From assembly GCF_023913515.1 (NCBI RefSeq), contig NZ_CP099391.1, positions 2,418,001 through 2,482,000 of the forward strand: DNA of 64,000 bases. The letters run 5' to 3'. The translations under genes were made by a program, and so were the position numbers. Shown piece after piece: positions 43,598 to 51,814 of this stretch (position 1 is its first letter; each line of letters starts with the position of its first letter). The notes under the pieces are model-generated. The model did no database searches, was not told the DNA's origin, and worked only from the letters and a program-made list of their open reading frames with translations. This stretch comes from Natronococcus sp. CG52 (GTDB lineage: Archaea; Halobacteriota; Halobacteria; Halobacteriales; Natrialbaceae).

Positions 43598-44110
43598 TTA
43601 TTCTTCTGTGAGCCCATTGCCGGCAAGTAACGTTTTTTCGTCGTAGTCTCGGAGTAACCCTGCGCTGATATCTTCCTTGATCGTCGAGATTGCGAACTTT
43701 GAACTCGTGCGGCGAATTTCCTCGATTGACTCGTAATCTTCGACGAGTCGTTCAACCATATCTCGTGAAGTGAGTCGGGAGATGACAATAAAGTCGGTGT
43801 CACCCATCGTGAAGTAGACCTGGTTGACACCCTCGATCTCAGCGAGCTTTCGCCCGATTTCTTCGTGGTATCCTTCGCCGAACTCGGCCCAAACTTCCGA
43901 GATAACGGTAATCTCCAGCCCGAGTTTCTCTCGGTCGAGTTCGAACAAATCGTTCGTGATAACGTCGTTTTCTTTCAGGTTCTGGATTCGATAGTGGACT
44001 GTCGACTTTGGAATGTCTGTCGCCTCGTGGACCGTTTCGGTGCTAAATGATTCGCACTCCGCGATTGCGCATAGAATCTCGAAATCTCGTTCGTCTAGTG
44101 TTTCGCTCAT
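43598..44110 (-). CDS. Lrp/AsnC-family transcriptional regulator (left copy)
   Basis: A 170-aa regulator from ATG at 44110 (MSETLDERDFEILCAIAECE). The winged helix-turn-helix (about 5-60, with TDIPKSTVHYRIQNLKENDV) is followed by a ligand-binding RAM domain (EGVNQVYFTMGDTDFIVISR). It differs from the copy at 57716 mainly at the ends; the central 120 residues are very similar, including VITNDL, VISEVWAEF, GVNQV and RRTSSKF. The two border a block of amine and peptide catabolism genes and probably sense a substrate or product of it. Confidence 0.9.
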   Translation of the reverse strand: MSETLDERDFEILCAIAECESFSTETVHEATDIPKSTVHYRIQNLKENDVITNDLFELDREKLGLEITVISEVWAEFGEGYHEEIGRKLAEIEGVNQVYFTMGDTDFIVISRLTSRDMVERLVEDYESIEEIRRTSSKFAISTIKEDISAGLLRDYDEKTLLAGNGLTEE

Positions 44111-44393
44111 CAATGTTTGCCCTCGTGACGTAATCACTTGGTTGTAGCTATTAATGATACAGTTGATTGATTGTGACTCCTACCAATTGCCGGACGCGAC
44201 TCCAGTAAATCCCTTCCTTCTGCGAAATCGGACAGTTTCCCCGCGAATGCCCTGTCTATATATTCCTTACAAGTCCGTACATCTAGAACCTGATGTGTGT
44301 AAAACCATTTTTCGCTGCAGTCTCCTCGGGAGATGGAGAAAGCGGGCTCGTTGACTGTTCCCTCTGCACTTGAGTCACAAGGGGTACGGCGAC
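44111..44393. other. Intergenic region upstream of the left Lrp gene
   Basis: About 280 bases, AT-richer than the surroundings. It contains the Lrp promoter side (GATACAGTTGATTGATTGTG near 44155-44175) and TATA-like CTATATATTCC (44252-44262). No gene recognised. Confidence 0.35.
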
Positions 44394-44570
44394 TCAGTTG
44401 GCGGTGCCAAGGTAGTCGACGATGCTGTGGGCGATCGTCGCTGGTCCATTTCTCGAGGCTGTGGGTCGCGACGGTCGCGCTCTCGAACGCCTCGCTCGTG
44501 GACGTCCCCTGATACGAAAGGGCCTCGAACCCGTAAATGTCAGTGGTAATGACGCGAGCGCGCAGCAACA
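44394..44570 (-). pseudogene. Frameshifted tail of a hydrolase gene (possibly M20 family)
   Basis: On the minus strand, one frame gives DIYGFEALSYQGTSTSEAFE and on to SLEKW, then another frame takes over with PATIAHSIVDYLGTAN and a stop at 44394. The last block strongly resembles M20-peptidase C-termini in this window (TATTIAHTIVNY at the end of the 54.8-kb gene). One or more frameshifts separate the two parts and no start is present. A decayed gene end, left over near the MFS transporter. Confidence 0.35.
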
Positions 44571-44681
44571 GCGCAGAATCGGGAGGCCGACGATGACGAC
44601 CCATCGGAGGCAACTGTTCTCATACGTCGCAAATCGCTGACTCTTGAAAGTACTGTGACAGACACAGAGGGAGCGGATCCG

Positions 44682-45941
44682 CTACTCTCGCGGGACTCCG
44701 TACCGCAATAGGGCCAGCGAGAGCGCGGCCCCGACGATTGGGAACACGGCCAAGCCGAGGAAGGTTCTCTCCACGCCGCCAGCGGAGAGGAGGTAGCCGG
44801 CAATCACCGCCCCACCCGCGCCGATGCCGAAACTCCCCAGATAGGTGTATCCGTACGAGAGCCCCCGGTCACCGGGTGGGCTGTACTCGGCGATGGTCGC
44901 CTGGTACAACGGCTGGAGGGCGAACAGGAGGAACCCGAGCAGTGCGCTCACGACCAGCAGCGGCACGACGCCGGTTTCAGCAGCCGGAACGAACGCGATT
45001 GCGACGATGGTCAATGACCCGATCACGACCGCGAGACCGATCTCCGTCCGGACACGGTCGGTCAGCTTGCCGCCAACGTACTGGCCAGCGATCCCTACCA
45101 TCAGCAGTCCGGCGTAGAGGTAGGAGGCGGGATCGAACTCCTCGGCCATCGGGCTCTCCGGGTCGAACAGTTGCAGCTGGTCGACGACGTTCGGGAGGAA
45201 GCTGCTCAGGACGTCGGGCAGAAACGTGAGCATCCCTCGATAGAAGAGGCCGTTCATCATCACCAGAAAAAAGGCGATGGTGAACCCCACGGTAAACAGC
45301 GACCGACTGTCGGCGACGAACTGCCGCCACGTCATCCCGTGGGTGTCGGACGCCGGGGTGCCACCGTCCGCCTGCGCCTGGGCGGCGGCGGTCTCGTCGA
45401 ACTCGACCGACAGCGCGTAGAGCACCGCGACAGCCGCCGGCGCGATTAGGAGCGCGGTCACGAGCCGCCACTCGAAAAACAACAGCAGCACCGCCGTCAG
45501 GAGCGGCCCGAGGGCGATCCCCAGATTGCCCGCCATGCCGTGGTAGGCAAAGCCGGTCCCGCGCTCCTCAACGCCCTTGCTGATCAGCGACAGCCCGGCA
45601 GGGTGGTATACGCTCGCGGCGAGCCCCCAGATACACAGCGCTACCATAATCATGAGGACGTTTGGGGCGATGCTTAACACCAGGAAGGACGCGCCCATTC
45701 CCACAAGACACGCGGTCACGAGTTCCTGCGAGCCGAAGCGGTCGACGAGGATCCCCCCTGGCAGGGCCCCGACGCCGAACAGCCCGTAACCGACCGCGAC
45801 GACGACCCCCAAGAGAGCGGTACTCACCGAGAACTCGGAGAGCCAAAGCACCATCAAGATCGGGATCGAGAGTTCGTACGTATGGACGATCGCGTGGGAG
45901 ACCATCACGAACCCAATGATTGATCTATCATTGCTATTCAT
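44682..45941 (-). CDS. Major facilitator superfamily transporter
   Basis: A 419-aa membrane protein with twelve predicted helices. The family loop between helices 2 and 3 is seen as PGGILVDRFGSQELVTACLV, and a matching loop in the second half as VGGKLTDRVRTEIGLAVVIG. A cytoplasmic loop of about 30 residues (EFDETAAAQAQADGGTPASD) joins the halves. Substrate unknown; the catabolic neighbourhood suggests an organic anion, amine or peptide. Its start overlaps the stop of a truncated nitrilase frame by four bases. Confidence 0.9.
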   Translation of the reverse strand: MNSNDRSIIGFVMVSHAIVHTYELSIPILMVLWLSEFSVSTALLGVVVAVGYGLFGVGALPGGILVDRFGSQELVTACLVGMGASFLVLSIAPNVLMIMVALCIWGLAASVYHPAGLSLISKGVEERGTGFAYHGMAGNLGIALGPLLTAVLLLFFEWRLVTALLIAPAAVAVLYALSVEFDETAAAQAQADGGTPASDTHGMTWRQFVADSRSLFTVGFTIAFFLVMMNGLFYRGMLTFLPDVLSSFLPNVVDQLQLFDPESPMAEEFDPASYLYAGLLMVGIAGQYVGGKLTDRVRTEIGLAVVIGSLTIVAIAFVPAAETGVVPLLVVSALLGFLLFALQPLYQATIAEYSPPGDRGLSYGYTYLGSFGIGAGGAVIAGYLLSAGGVERTFLGLAVFPIVGAALSLALLRYGVPRE

Positions 45942-46261
45942 CCGTCCACATCCTCCAACGATTCATACATACACTGACAGATATTGCCCTCCGCCGGGAG
46001 CGGCGCACCGACGACGACTGCTAGTCCCGACGTCTCGAGTGCGAGTCGATCGAGTGCGTCACGGGCGGTGCGAGCGACGGCGCTGTTCGTCGATGCGGTC
46101 CGGTCGATCCGGTAGCCGCTCAGGAACAGTTCGGGGAAGACCAGCAGGTCAACCCTGTCCGCTCGGGTCCGCTCGATCTCGTCTCGAGCCCGCCCGGTGT
46201 TTCGCGCGACGTCTCCCAGAACCGAATCGCTCTGGACGACTCGAACGGTAATTTCGCTCAC
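45938..46261 (-). pseudogene. Truncated carbon-nitrogen hydrolase (nitrilase/amidase family)
   Basis: A 107-aa open frame. Residues 1-95 match the N-terminal third of the nitrilase superfamily, with the first catalytic residue Glu in LLVFPELFLSGY and the TSGLAVVVGAPLP strand. The frame then leaves the family pattern and stops, so the catalytic Lys and Cys are missing; complete members have 260-280 residues. It was presumably cut by a deletion that joined it to the MFS gene, with which it now shares an ATGA overlap. It cannot be an active hydrolase. Confidence 0.75.
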
Positions 46262-46311
46262 GGTCGAGTACTCCCTCCGTGGCCTCGAGAGCGAAAGAAC
46301 ATCGTGGCTCG

Positions 46312-47151
46312 CTACTCTTCGTAGGTCGCGATCCGTTCGACGTGAGTGAGCGTTACGGCGAGCAACACGATGGTAACGGCGACGATGATGAAGACGACGC
46401 TGATGACGTTCACTTCGGGCGTCGCGTGCTGTCGGAGTTCGTCCCAGAGATACGTCGGCAGCGTGTTCGTCACCGTGTCCTTCACGAAGTAGGTGTAGAC
46501 GAACTCGTTGAACGAGATCGTAAAGGCGAGGAGTCCGCCGGCGACGATACCCGGGAAGATGTTTGGGAGCGTGATCCGGACGAACGTCTGTAACTCATCC
46601 GCACCGAGGTCCTTCGACGCCTCCTCGAGGCGGTAATCGAACGCGACGAACGTCGGGAGGATGATGAGCGTCGCGAACGGAAGGATCCGGATGACGTGTG
46701 CGATGACGACCGACCAGTAGCCCGACGGGAAGTTGACGATTCCCAGGAAGATCGCGAGCGCCACACCGACGACCACTAGCGGCACGACGATGGGCAGGGT
46801 AGCGAGCAACTGCAGCGTGTTGTTTCCGACGAAATCGTAGCGATCGACGGAGTAAGATATCAACAGCGCGAGGACGACCGCGATCGGCGTCGCCACGAGG
46901 CTCACTTTCAGCGAGGTCAACACCGAGGAGATCGCCTGATCGTTGTTGAGGAACACGACGTACCAGTCGGTCGTGAAACTCTGTGGTGGGAACGTCAACA
47001 CTTCGTGTTTGGCGAACGACATGATCACGAGGACGAAGATCGGCGTCCACAGGAACACGATCGCGAACAGGATCGTCGCGTACCCGAACCTGCGGCCGTG
47101 CATGTGAACGACCCGCTCGAGGCGGCCGAATGCGGATCCGAGAAGGCTCAT
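46312..47151 (-). CDS. potC: ABC transporter permease, PotC type
   Basis: A 279-aa permease of the spermidine/putrescine (type I importer) family. Six helices, starting with FGYATILFAIVFLWTPIFVL. The EAA coupling loop lies near residue 190 (LEEASKDLGADELQTFVRIT followed by LPNIFPGIVAG). Its start overlaps the PotB stop by four bases. Last gene of a potD-potA-potB-potC operon. Polyamine specificity is inferred from family resemblance; related systems carry other cationic or organic substrates. Confidence 0.88.
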   Translation of the reverse strand: MSLLGSAFGRLERVVHMHGRRFGYATILFAIVFLWTPIFVLVIMSFAKHEVLTFPPQSFTTDWYVVFLNNDQAISSVLTSLKVSLVATPIAVVLALLISYSVDRYDFVGNNTLQLLATLPIVVPLVVVGVALAIFLGIVNFPSGYWSVVIAHVIRILPFATLIILPTFVAFDYRLEEASKDLGADELQTFVRITLPNIFPGIVAGGLLAFTISFNEFVYTYFVKDTVTNTLPTYLWDELRQHATPEVNVISVVFIIVAVTIVLLAVTLTHVERIATYEE

Positions 47152-48068
47152 GCGTTCTCACCCCGGTCGAGCACGTTGCCGCCACTGGCCACGCTGACCA
47201 CCAGCGCGGCGATGACGAGTATCGTGACGATCACGCTGATCGCGGCACCGAACGGCCAGTTGAACGCCTGGGTGAACTGCTGTTCGATCACCATCCCGAT
47301 CATGACGTTTCCGGTGCCGCCCAGCAGCGTCGGGGTGATGAACGCGCCGAAAACGGGGATGGCAACCAGGATGACGCCGACCATGATGCCGCTTTTGGTC
47401 ATCGGTAACGTCACGGTGACGAACGTCTTGATCGGCCCCGCCCCGAGGTCCTTGGCGGCGTCGATGAGATCGGTGTTCATCCCGCTGAGCGAGGCGTAGA
47501 ACGGGAGCGTCGCGAGCGGGAGATAGACGTAGACGAAGCCGATGATAACGGCTTCGTGACTGTACAACAGCCCGATGGGTTCGTTGATGAGTCCCGTCGT
47601 CAGTAACACGGTGTCGAGCAGTCCGTTCGACTGGAGGATGTTGATCCACGCGTACATGCGGATGATGTAGTTGGTCCAGAACGGCAGGATGACGAGCAAC
47701 AACAGGAGCGTCGCCCGCTTGGAGAAGCGAACGATACTGTACGCGAGCGCGTAGCCGAGCGCAACGGCGACGACCGTCGTCTGGACCGTGATGACGGTCG
47801 TTCGCCAGAGCACGGTCATATAGGTGTCCGAACTGACGAAGCGCATGTAGTTCTCGAGGGTCGTCGGCGCCGGCGGCATCCCGTCGAGAAACGACAGCCA
47901 GACCATGACTATGAGTGGTGCGACGAAGAAGACGAACAGGACGCCGAACGGAATCCCGATCAGGACGAACTTCTTGAGCCGGGGGTGGTTCCTGAAGAAG
48001 GTAACGACCTCTCTGAGGTTGTCTTGGACGCGGTCGAACGTAACGCTCGAAACGGTCTTCGAACTCAT
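47148..48068 (-). CDS. potB: ABC transporter permease, PotB type
   Basis: A 306-aa permease from ATG at 48068 (MSSKTVSSVTFDRVQDNLRE). Six helices; the EAA loop is LIDAAKDLGAGPIKTFVTVT followed by LPMTKSGIMVG. The first 30 residues are soluble. Both neighbours overlap it by four bases (ATGA), so the operon is translationally coupled throughout. Partner of PotC in the membrane complex. Confidence 0.9.
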   Translation of the reverse strand: MSSKTVSSVTFDRVQDNLREVVTFFRNHPRLKKFVLIGIPFGVLFVFFVAPLIVMVWLSFLDGMPPAPTTLENYMRFVSSDTYMTVLWRTTVITVQTTVVAVALGYALAYSIVRFSKRATLLLLLVILPFWTNYIIRMYAWINILQSNGLLDTVLLTTGLINEPIGLLYSHEAVIIGFVYVYLPLATLPFYASLSGMNTDLIDAAKDLGAGPIKTFVTVTLPMTKSGIMVGVILVAIPVFGAFITPTLLGGTGNVMIGMVIEQQFTQAFNWPFGAAISVIVTILVIAALVVSVASGGNVLDRGENA

Positions 48069-49159
48069 GCGCTCTCTTTCTCCGCCGGGAACACCTGTGC
48101 ATCTGCGTGTGACCACGTAACGTAGACGTCGTCGTCGACCGAGAACTGGTCGTCCGACCCCTGAATGACGAACGTTCCCAGTGACGTACTGATGCGATAC
48201 GAGACGTTCTCACCCTGGTAAATGCGGTTTTCGACCGTTCCTGTGAGGGTGTGGGGCTCCGAGGGGGGGTCCCCGTGAAGCTCGAGCTGGTGTGGACGGA
48301 TACAGAGGTCGATCGTCGATCCGTTGGCCCCGGTGATGTCGGCGAGTTCGCCGACGAGGGTGGCGTCGTCGACGCGAACGGTTTGCTCGTCGAGACGCAA
48401 CGCCGCGTCGGTTTCGTTGACGTGTTCGACCGATGCCGGGATCACGTTGACGTCCCCGATGAAGTCCGCGACGAACTTGCTACTCGGTTCGACGTAGAGC
48501 TCCTCGGCAGTGCCGACCTGCTCGATCTGTCCCTCGTTGAGGAGAACGAGCTTGTCGGAGACGGCCATCGCGACCTCCTGGTCGTGGGTCACGTACAGAA
48601 ACGAGATGCCGGTCTCTCGCTGAATCCGCTGGAGTTCGACCTGCATGTGTTGGCGGAGTTTCCGGTCGAGCGAGGCGAGCGGTTCGTCGAACAGGACGAG
48701 TTCCGGCTCGTTGACGATCGCCCGGGCCAGCGCGACGCGCTGTTGCTCGCCACCCGACAGCTCGTCCGGTTTCCGGTCTTCGTACCCCGACAGGTGAACG
48801 ACGTCGAGCATCTCCGTGACCCGCTGTTCTCGTTTCTCTTTGGGGACGCCGCTTTGTTTGAGGCCGTACTCGATGTTTCCTGCCACGGTGAGGTGGGGGA
48901 ACAGCGCCAGTCCCTGGAACATCATGTTGACGTTCCGCTCGAACGGTGGCTGTCCGACCATGTCCTCGCCGTTGAGCAGGATTTCTCCCGACGTGGGAGA
49001 TTCGAAGCCGGCGACCATCCGCAGAATCGTGGATTTGCCCGATCCACTCGGTCCGAGAATCGAGACGAACTCGCCGTTGTCGACATCGAACGAGACGTCG
49101 TTGACGGCCAGTACGGAGCCAAAGTCTTTCGTGAGGTTGTTAATTTCGAGTAAAGACAT
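48065..49159 (-). CDS. potA: ABC transporter ATP-binding protein, PotA type
   Basis: A 364-aa ATPase. Walker A GPSGSGKST (about 36-44), Q-loop MFQGLALFPHLTV, signature LSGGEQQRVALARAI, Walker B ELVLFDEPLASLD and the switch His in YVTHDQ are intact. The C-terminal 120 residues form the TOBE regulatory domain (IRPHQLELHGDPPSEPHTLT, then YQGENVSYRI), as in PotA/MalK-type importers. It energises the PotB/PotC permeases. Confidence 0.93.
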   Translation of the reverse strand: MSLLEINNLTKDFGSVLAVNDVSFDVDNGEFVSILGPSGSGKSTILRMVAGFESPTSGEILLNGEDMVGQPPFERNVNMMFQGLALFPHLTVAGNIEYGLKQSGVPKEKREQRVTEMLDVVHLSGYEDRKPDELSGGEQQRVALARAIVNEPELVLFDEPLASLDRKLRQHMQVELQRIQRETGISFLYVTHDQEVAMAVSDKLVLLNEGQIEQVGTAEELYVEPSSKFVADFIGDVNVIPASVEHVNETDAALRLDEQTVRVDDATLVGELADITGANGSTIDLCIRPHQLELHGDPPSEPHTLTGTVENRIYQGENVSYRISTSLGTFVIQGSDDQFSVDDDVYVTWSHADAQVFPAEKESA

Positions 49160-49183
49160 GTATGTGTTCGTTCAATCGCGTTG

Positions 49184-50332
49184 TTATGCACTCTTGACTT
49201 CGGTCCAGATCTCGTCGAACGTTTCCAGAACGTCGTCGTCGAGCGGCCGTTCGAAGTAGAGTCGATCGTCCCACTCCTCCGGCCACATGTGGAACTCGAT
49301 CCGTTCTTCGGTGAGGGTGCCGTCCTCCAACTCCGGTTCGTACAGCGCCATGAGATCGTCGTCGTCGACCGGCGGACGGTAGCCGAGTTCGGTCAGCATG
49401 TGTTTGATATTTTCCGGCCGGGAGACCCAGTCGATGAACAGCAGCGCCGCTCGCGGGTTGGGGGCATTCGACGGCAGCACGAAGTCGTTCATCCCGTAGA
49501 GGGTGCCCTCCTCGGGCACCGTGTAGTCGACGGGTGCCTCGTCGTCGTACTTGGCGATGTACGTCTGCCCGTCGAGCAGGGGGCCGACGACGACGTCCTC
49601 GTTGAGGAACATCCCGCGGGCGTGGTTGAACTCGGACCAGTACGTGACGTTCAGATCGCGCTGCTGTATCAACACTTCTCGGATCTCGTCCATGTCGTCC
49701 GGATCGAACGGATCCTGGCCCGTGTACAGCGCTGCGATCTGACACGCGTAGTAGGATCGGTCCCACATGAACATCTCGTCGGCGAACTCGTCGTCCCAGA
49801 GGACGCCCCACGACTCCGGCGGACTGTCAAAGACTTCCGTGTTGTACGTCAGCGACGGGTTGATACTGAGCGCCTGTGGCAGCGCGTACACGTCACCGTC
49901 CGTCGTGTGATACTCGTCTAAGATCTCCTTCAGCGAGTCGGGAACCTCCTCCCAGGCGGGCATCATATCGACAGGGAGCGGCTCCAGGTACTCGTTGTTC
50001 ATCGCGCGGTCGGTCCAGTCGATGCCCGAGCCGATGCTGTCGATCTCCCCGTTCCCACCCTCGAGCTGGGAGTACCACTCCGACGGATCCGAGTAGGCGC
50101 CGGTGTTTACCTCGAGGTCGTACTCGTCGGCGAACGTCTCGGCCGCCCAATCGCGGAAGTCGAAGTACCAGTTCCAGACGTTGAGTGAGTCCTCGTAGTC
50201 CTCGGGAGGCCACTCCTCGAGATCCATCGGCCGGAAACCGTCGTCCGAACCCCCGCCACCCATACACCCCGCAAGTGCAGCCGCAGCGACCGCACCGGTT
50301 CCCTTCAAAACCGAGCGGCGTCTACGATTCAT
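49184..50332 (-). CDS. potD: ABC transporter substrate-binding lipoprotein, PotD type
   Basis: A 382-aa protein from ATG at 50332 (MNRRRRSVLKGTGAVAAAAL). A Tat-like arginine motif and lipobox AGC (Cys23) imply a lipid-anchored receptor; an ATG five codons further upstream (50347) is possible but less likely. Mature motifs fit the spermidine/putrescine-binding cluster: LNVWNWYFDFRDWAAETFAD, GDVYALPQALSINPSLTYNT and PNPRAALLFIDWVSRPENIK. First gene of the transporter operon. Divergent from an M20 hydrolase gene. Confidence 0.88.
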   Translation of the reverse strand: MNRRRRSVLKGTGAVAAAALAGCMGGGGSDDGFRPMDLEEWPPEDYEDSLNVWNWYFDFRDWAAETFADEYDLEVNTGAYSDPSEWYSQLEGGNGEIDSIGSGIDWTDRAMNNEYLEPLPVDMMPAWEEVPDSLKEILDEYHTTDGDVYALPQALSINPSLTYNTEVFDSPPESWGVLWDDEFADEMFMWDRSYYACQIAALYTGQDPFDPDDMDEIREVLIQQRDLNVTYWSEFNHARGMFLNEDVVVGPLLDGQTYIAKYDDEAPVDYTVPEEGTLYGMNDFVLPSNAPNPRAALLFIDWVSRPENIKHMLTELGYRPPVDDDDLMALYEPELEDGTLTEERIEFHMWPEEWDDRLYFERPLDDDVLETFDEIWTEVKSA

Positions 50333-50502
50333 GTTATCTTGAACCATACAGGTCTCTGGTATCGCGCCCCATATATAATAGTTTGGTATACATCCAGATT
50401 TTTGGCCAGTATTTTGAATGCAGATGTCATATATTCTTTATTGCTAGATTGTATTCGGCCCGCCCGCCAGTTTTACAATATCGGTTCGCCTCTACTCACG
50501 GG
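50333..50502. promoter_or_regulatory. Divergent promoter region between potD and M20 gene
   Basis: 170 AT-rich bases. For potD a TATA-like TTATATATG is on the minus strand (about 50371-50380), some 40 bases before its start. For the M20 gene on the plus strand I see AT-rich candidates near 50425-50450 and 50470-50480 but cannot choose. The palindromic GTATAC at 50387-50392 could be part of a regulator site. Confidence 0.45.
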
Positions 50503-51801
50503 ATGGATGCCGATCGATCTAGACGGGCGGTCGTCGATCACATCGCGAACAGTCGCGACGAACTGGTCGACCTGTTGTGCGAACTCGTCGCACAGCCCTC
50601 CGTGGCGGGCGACGAACGAGCCGTACAGGAGACTATCGCAGCGAAACTAGACGCGCTCGGACTCGAGCCGGACGTCTGGGAACCCGACGACGAGGCTCTC
50701 CGTGATCACCCGGGCTTTTTCGAGACGACCTCCTACCAGCGACAGGGGTACGAGGGCCGGCCGAACGTCGCCGCGCGCATCGACGGTGGCGACGGTCGGT
50801 CGCTCGGACTCAGCGGCCACGTCGACGTCGTGCCGGTCGAGGCGGAGTCGTGGACAACCGATCCCTGGGAGCCGACGGTGATCGACGGACGCGTGTACGG
50901 TCGCGGAACGATGGACATGAAAGGCGGCATCGCCGCCGCCCTCACGGCGGTCCGGGCGCTCGTCGAACGGGACGTCTCCCTTGGCGGCGACCTCCTCTTG
51001 CAGACGACGATCGAGGAGGAAGAGGGGGGCTGCGGCGGCGTTCTCTCCGCGCTCGAGCGGGGGTATCGACCGGACGCGGCGATCATCCCCGAACCCTACG
51101 GCGTGCCGAACGTCGGGATCGCCAGCGCCGGCGTCCTGTACTTCCGGCTCACGGTTCACGGGAAGGCCTCACACGCCGCGCGCGGCTACGAGGGCGTTAA
51201 CGCGTTCGAGAAGGCGACGAAACTTTCCGGAGCGCTCGCGGAACTCGATCGAGAACGGAAAGCGCGCATCTCGTACCCGCCGGCCGCACGGAGCGATCCC
51301 GCCGCCGAAGGGAGCGTCACGAACCTGAACGTCGGCATCGTCCGCTCCGGCGACTGGGTCTCGACGGTCCCCTCCAGGGCCGTCCTCGAGTGTCGCATCG
51401 GCTGGCCGCCGGGGGAGAGCCGCGACGACGTTCGACGGCAGGTTCGGGAGGCCGTCGACGGCGTCGTCGAAAACGACGAGTGGCTCGCGGAACACCCGCC
51501 GGGCCTCGAGTGGTTCGGGTGGAGCGCCGAGCCACACGAAGTGCCGAGAGACGCCGAGATCCTGTCGATAGCGAAACGCCGCGCCGAGGAAGTAACTGGC
51601 GACACGACCGAGTACGTCGGCGGACTCGCCGGGATGGACGAGCGATTTTACAACAACTACTACGACATCCCCTGCGTCACGGTCGGGCCCTCCGGAGAGA
51701 ACGGACACGGCGCGGACGAGTCCGTCGAGATCGAATCGCTGGTTGAAACCGCCCAGACCATCGCGCTGTCGGCGATGGACTGGTGCGGAATCGACGAGTA
51801 G
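50503..51801 (+). CDS. M20-family metallopeptidase/deacylase (ArgE/DapE type), copy 1
   Basis: A 432-aa enzyme from ATG 50503 (MDADRSRRAVVDHIANSRDE). The M20 metal site is complete: His in SGHVDVVP, bridging Asp in RGTMDMKGG, catalytic Glu pair in TIEEEEGG, Glu in IIPEPYG, and the distal His in NGHGADE. A dimerisation lid domain occupies the middle (GKASHAARGYEGVNAFEKAT). Such enzymes cleave N-acyl groups or C-terminal amino acids; the exact substrate is unknown. Much of it matches the gene at 54775 (shared EPDVWEPDDEALR and GYEGRPNVAARI), so they are paralogs of different specificity. Confidence 0.9.
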   Translation: MDADRSRRAVVDHIANSRDELVDLLCELVAQPSVAGDERAVQETIAAKLDALGLEPDVWEPDDEALRDHPGFFETTSYQRQGYEGRPNVAARIDGGDGRSLGLSGHVDVVPVEAESWTTDPWEPTVIDGRVYGRGTMDMKGGIAAALTAVRALVERDVSLGGDLLLQTTIEEEEGGCGGVLSALERGYRPDAAIIPEPYGVPNVGIASAGVLYFRLTVHGKASHAARGYEGVNAFEKATKLSGALAELDRERKARISYPPAARSDPAAEGSVTNLNVGIVRSGDWVSTVPSRAVLECRIGWPPGESRDDVRRQVREAVDGVVENDEWLAEHPPGLEWFGWSAEPHEVPRDAEILSIAKRRAEEVTGDTTEYVGGLAGMDERFYNNYYDIPCVTVGPSGENGHGADESVEIESLVETAQTIALSAMDWCGIDE

Positions 51802-51814
51802 CGCCTGCGCCGTC

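Noticed and set aside
43415-43611. Plus-strand frame ending EEAMAALILL
   Set aside because: No start codon in place, overlaps the conserved end of the Lrp gene and resembles nothing that I know.
44134-44613. 160-codon minus-strand frame as an intact gene
   Set aside because: The hydrolase-like segment changes frame in the middle and the N-terminus is Arg/Pro-rich; treated as a remnant.
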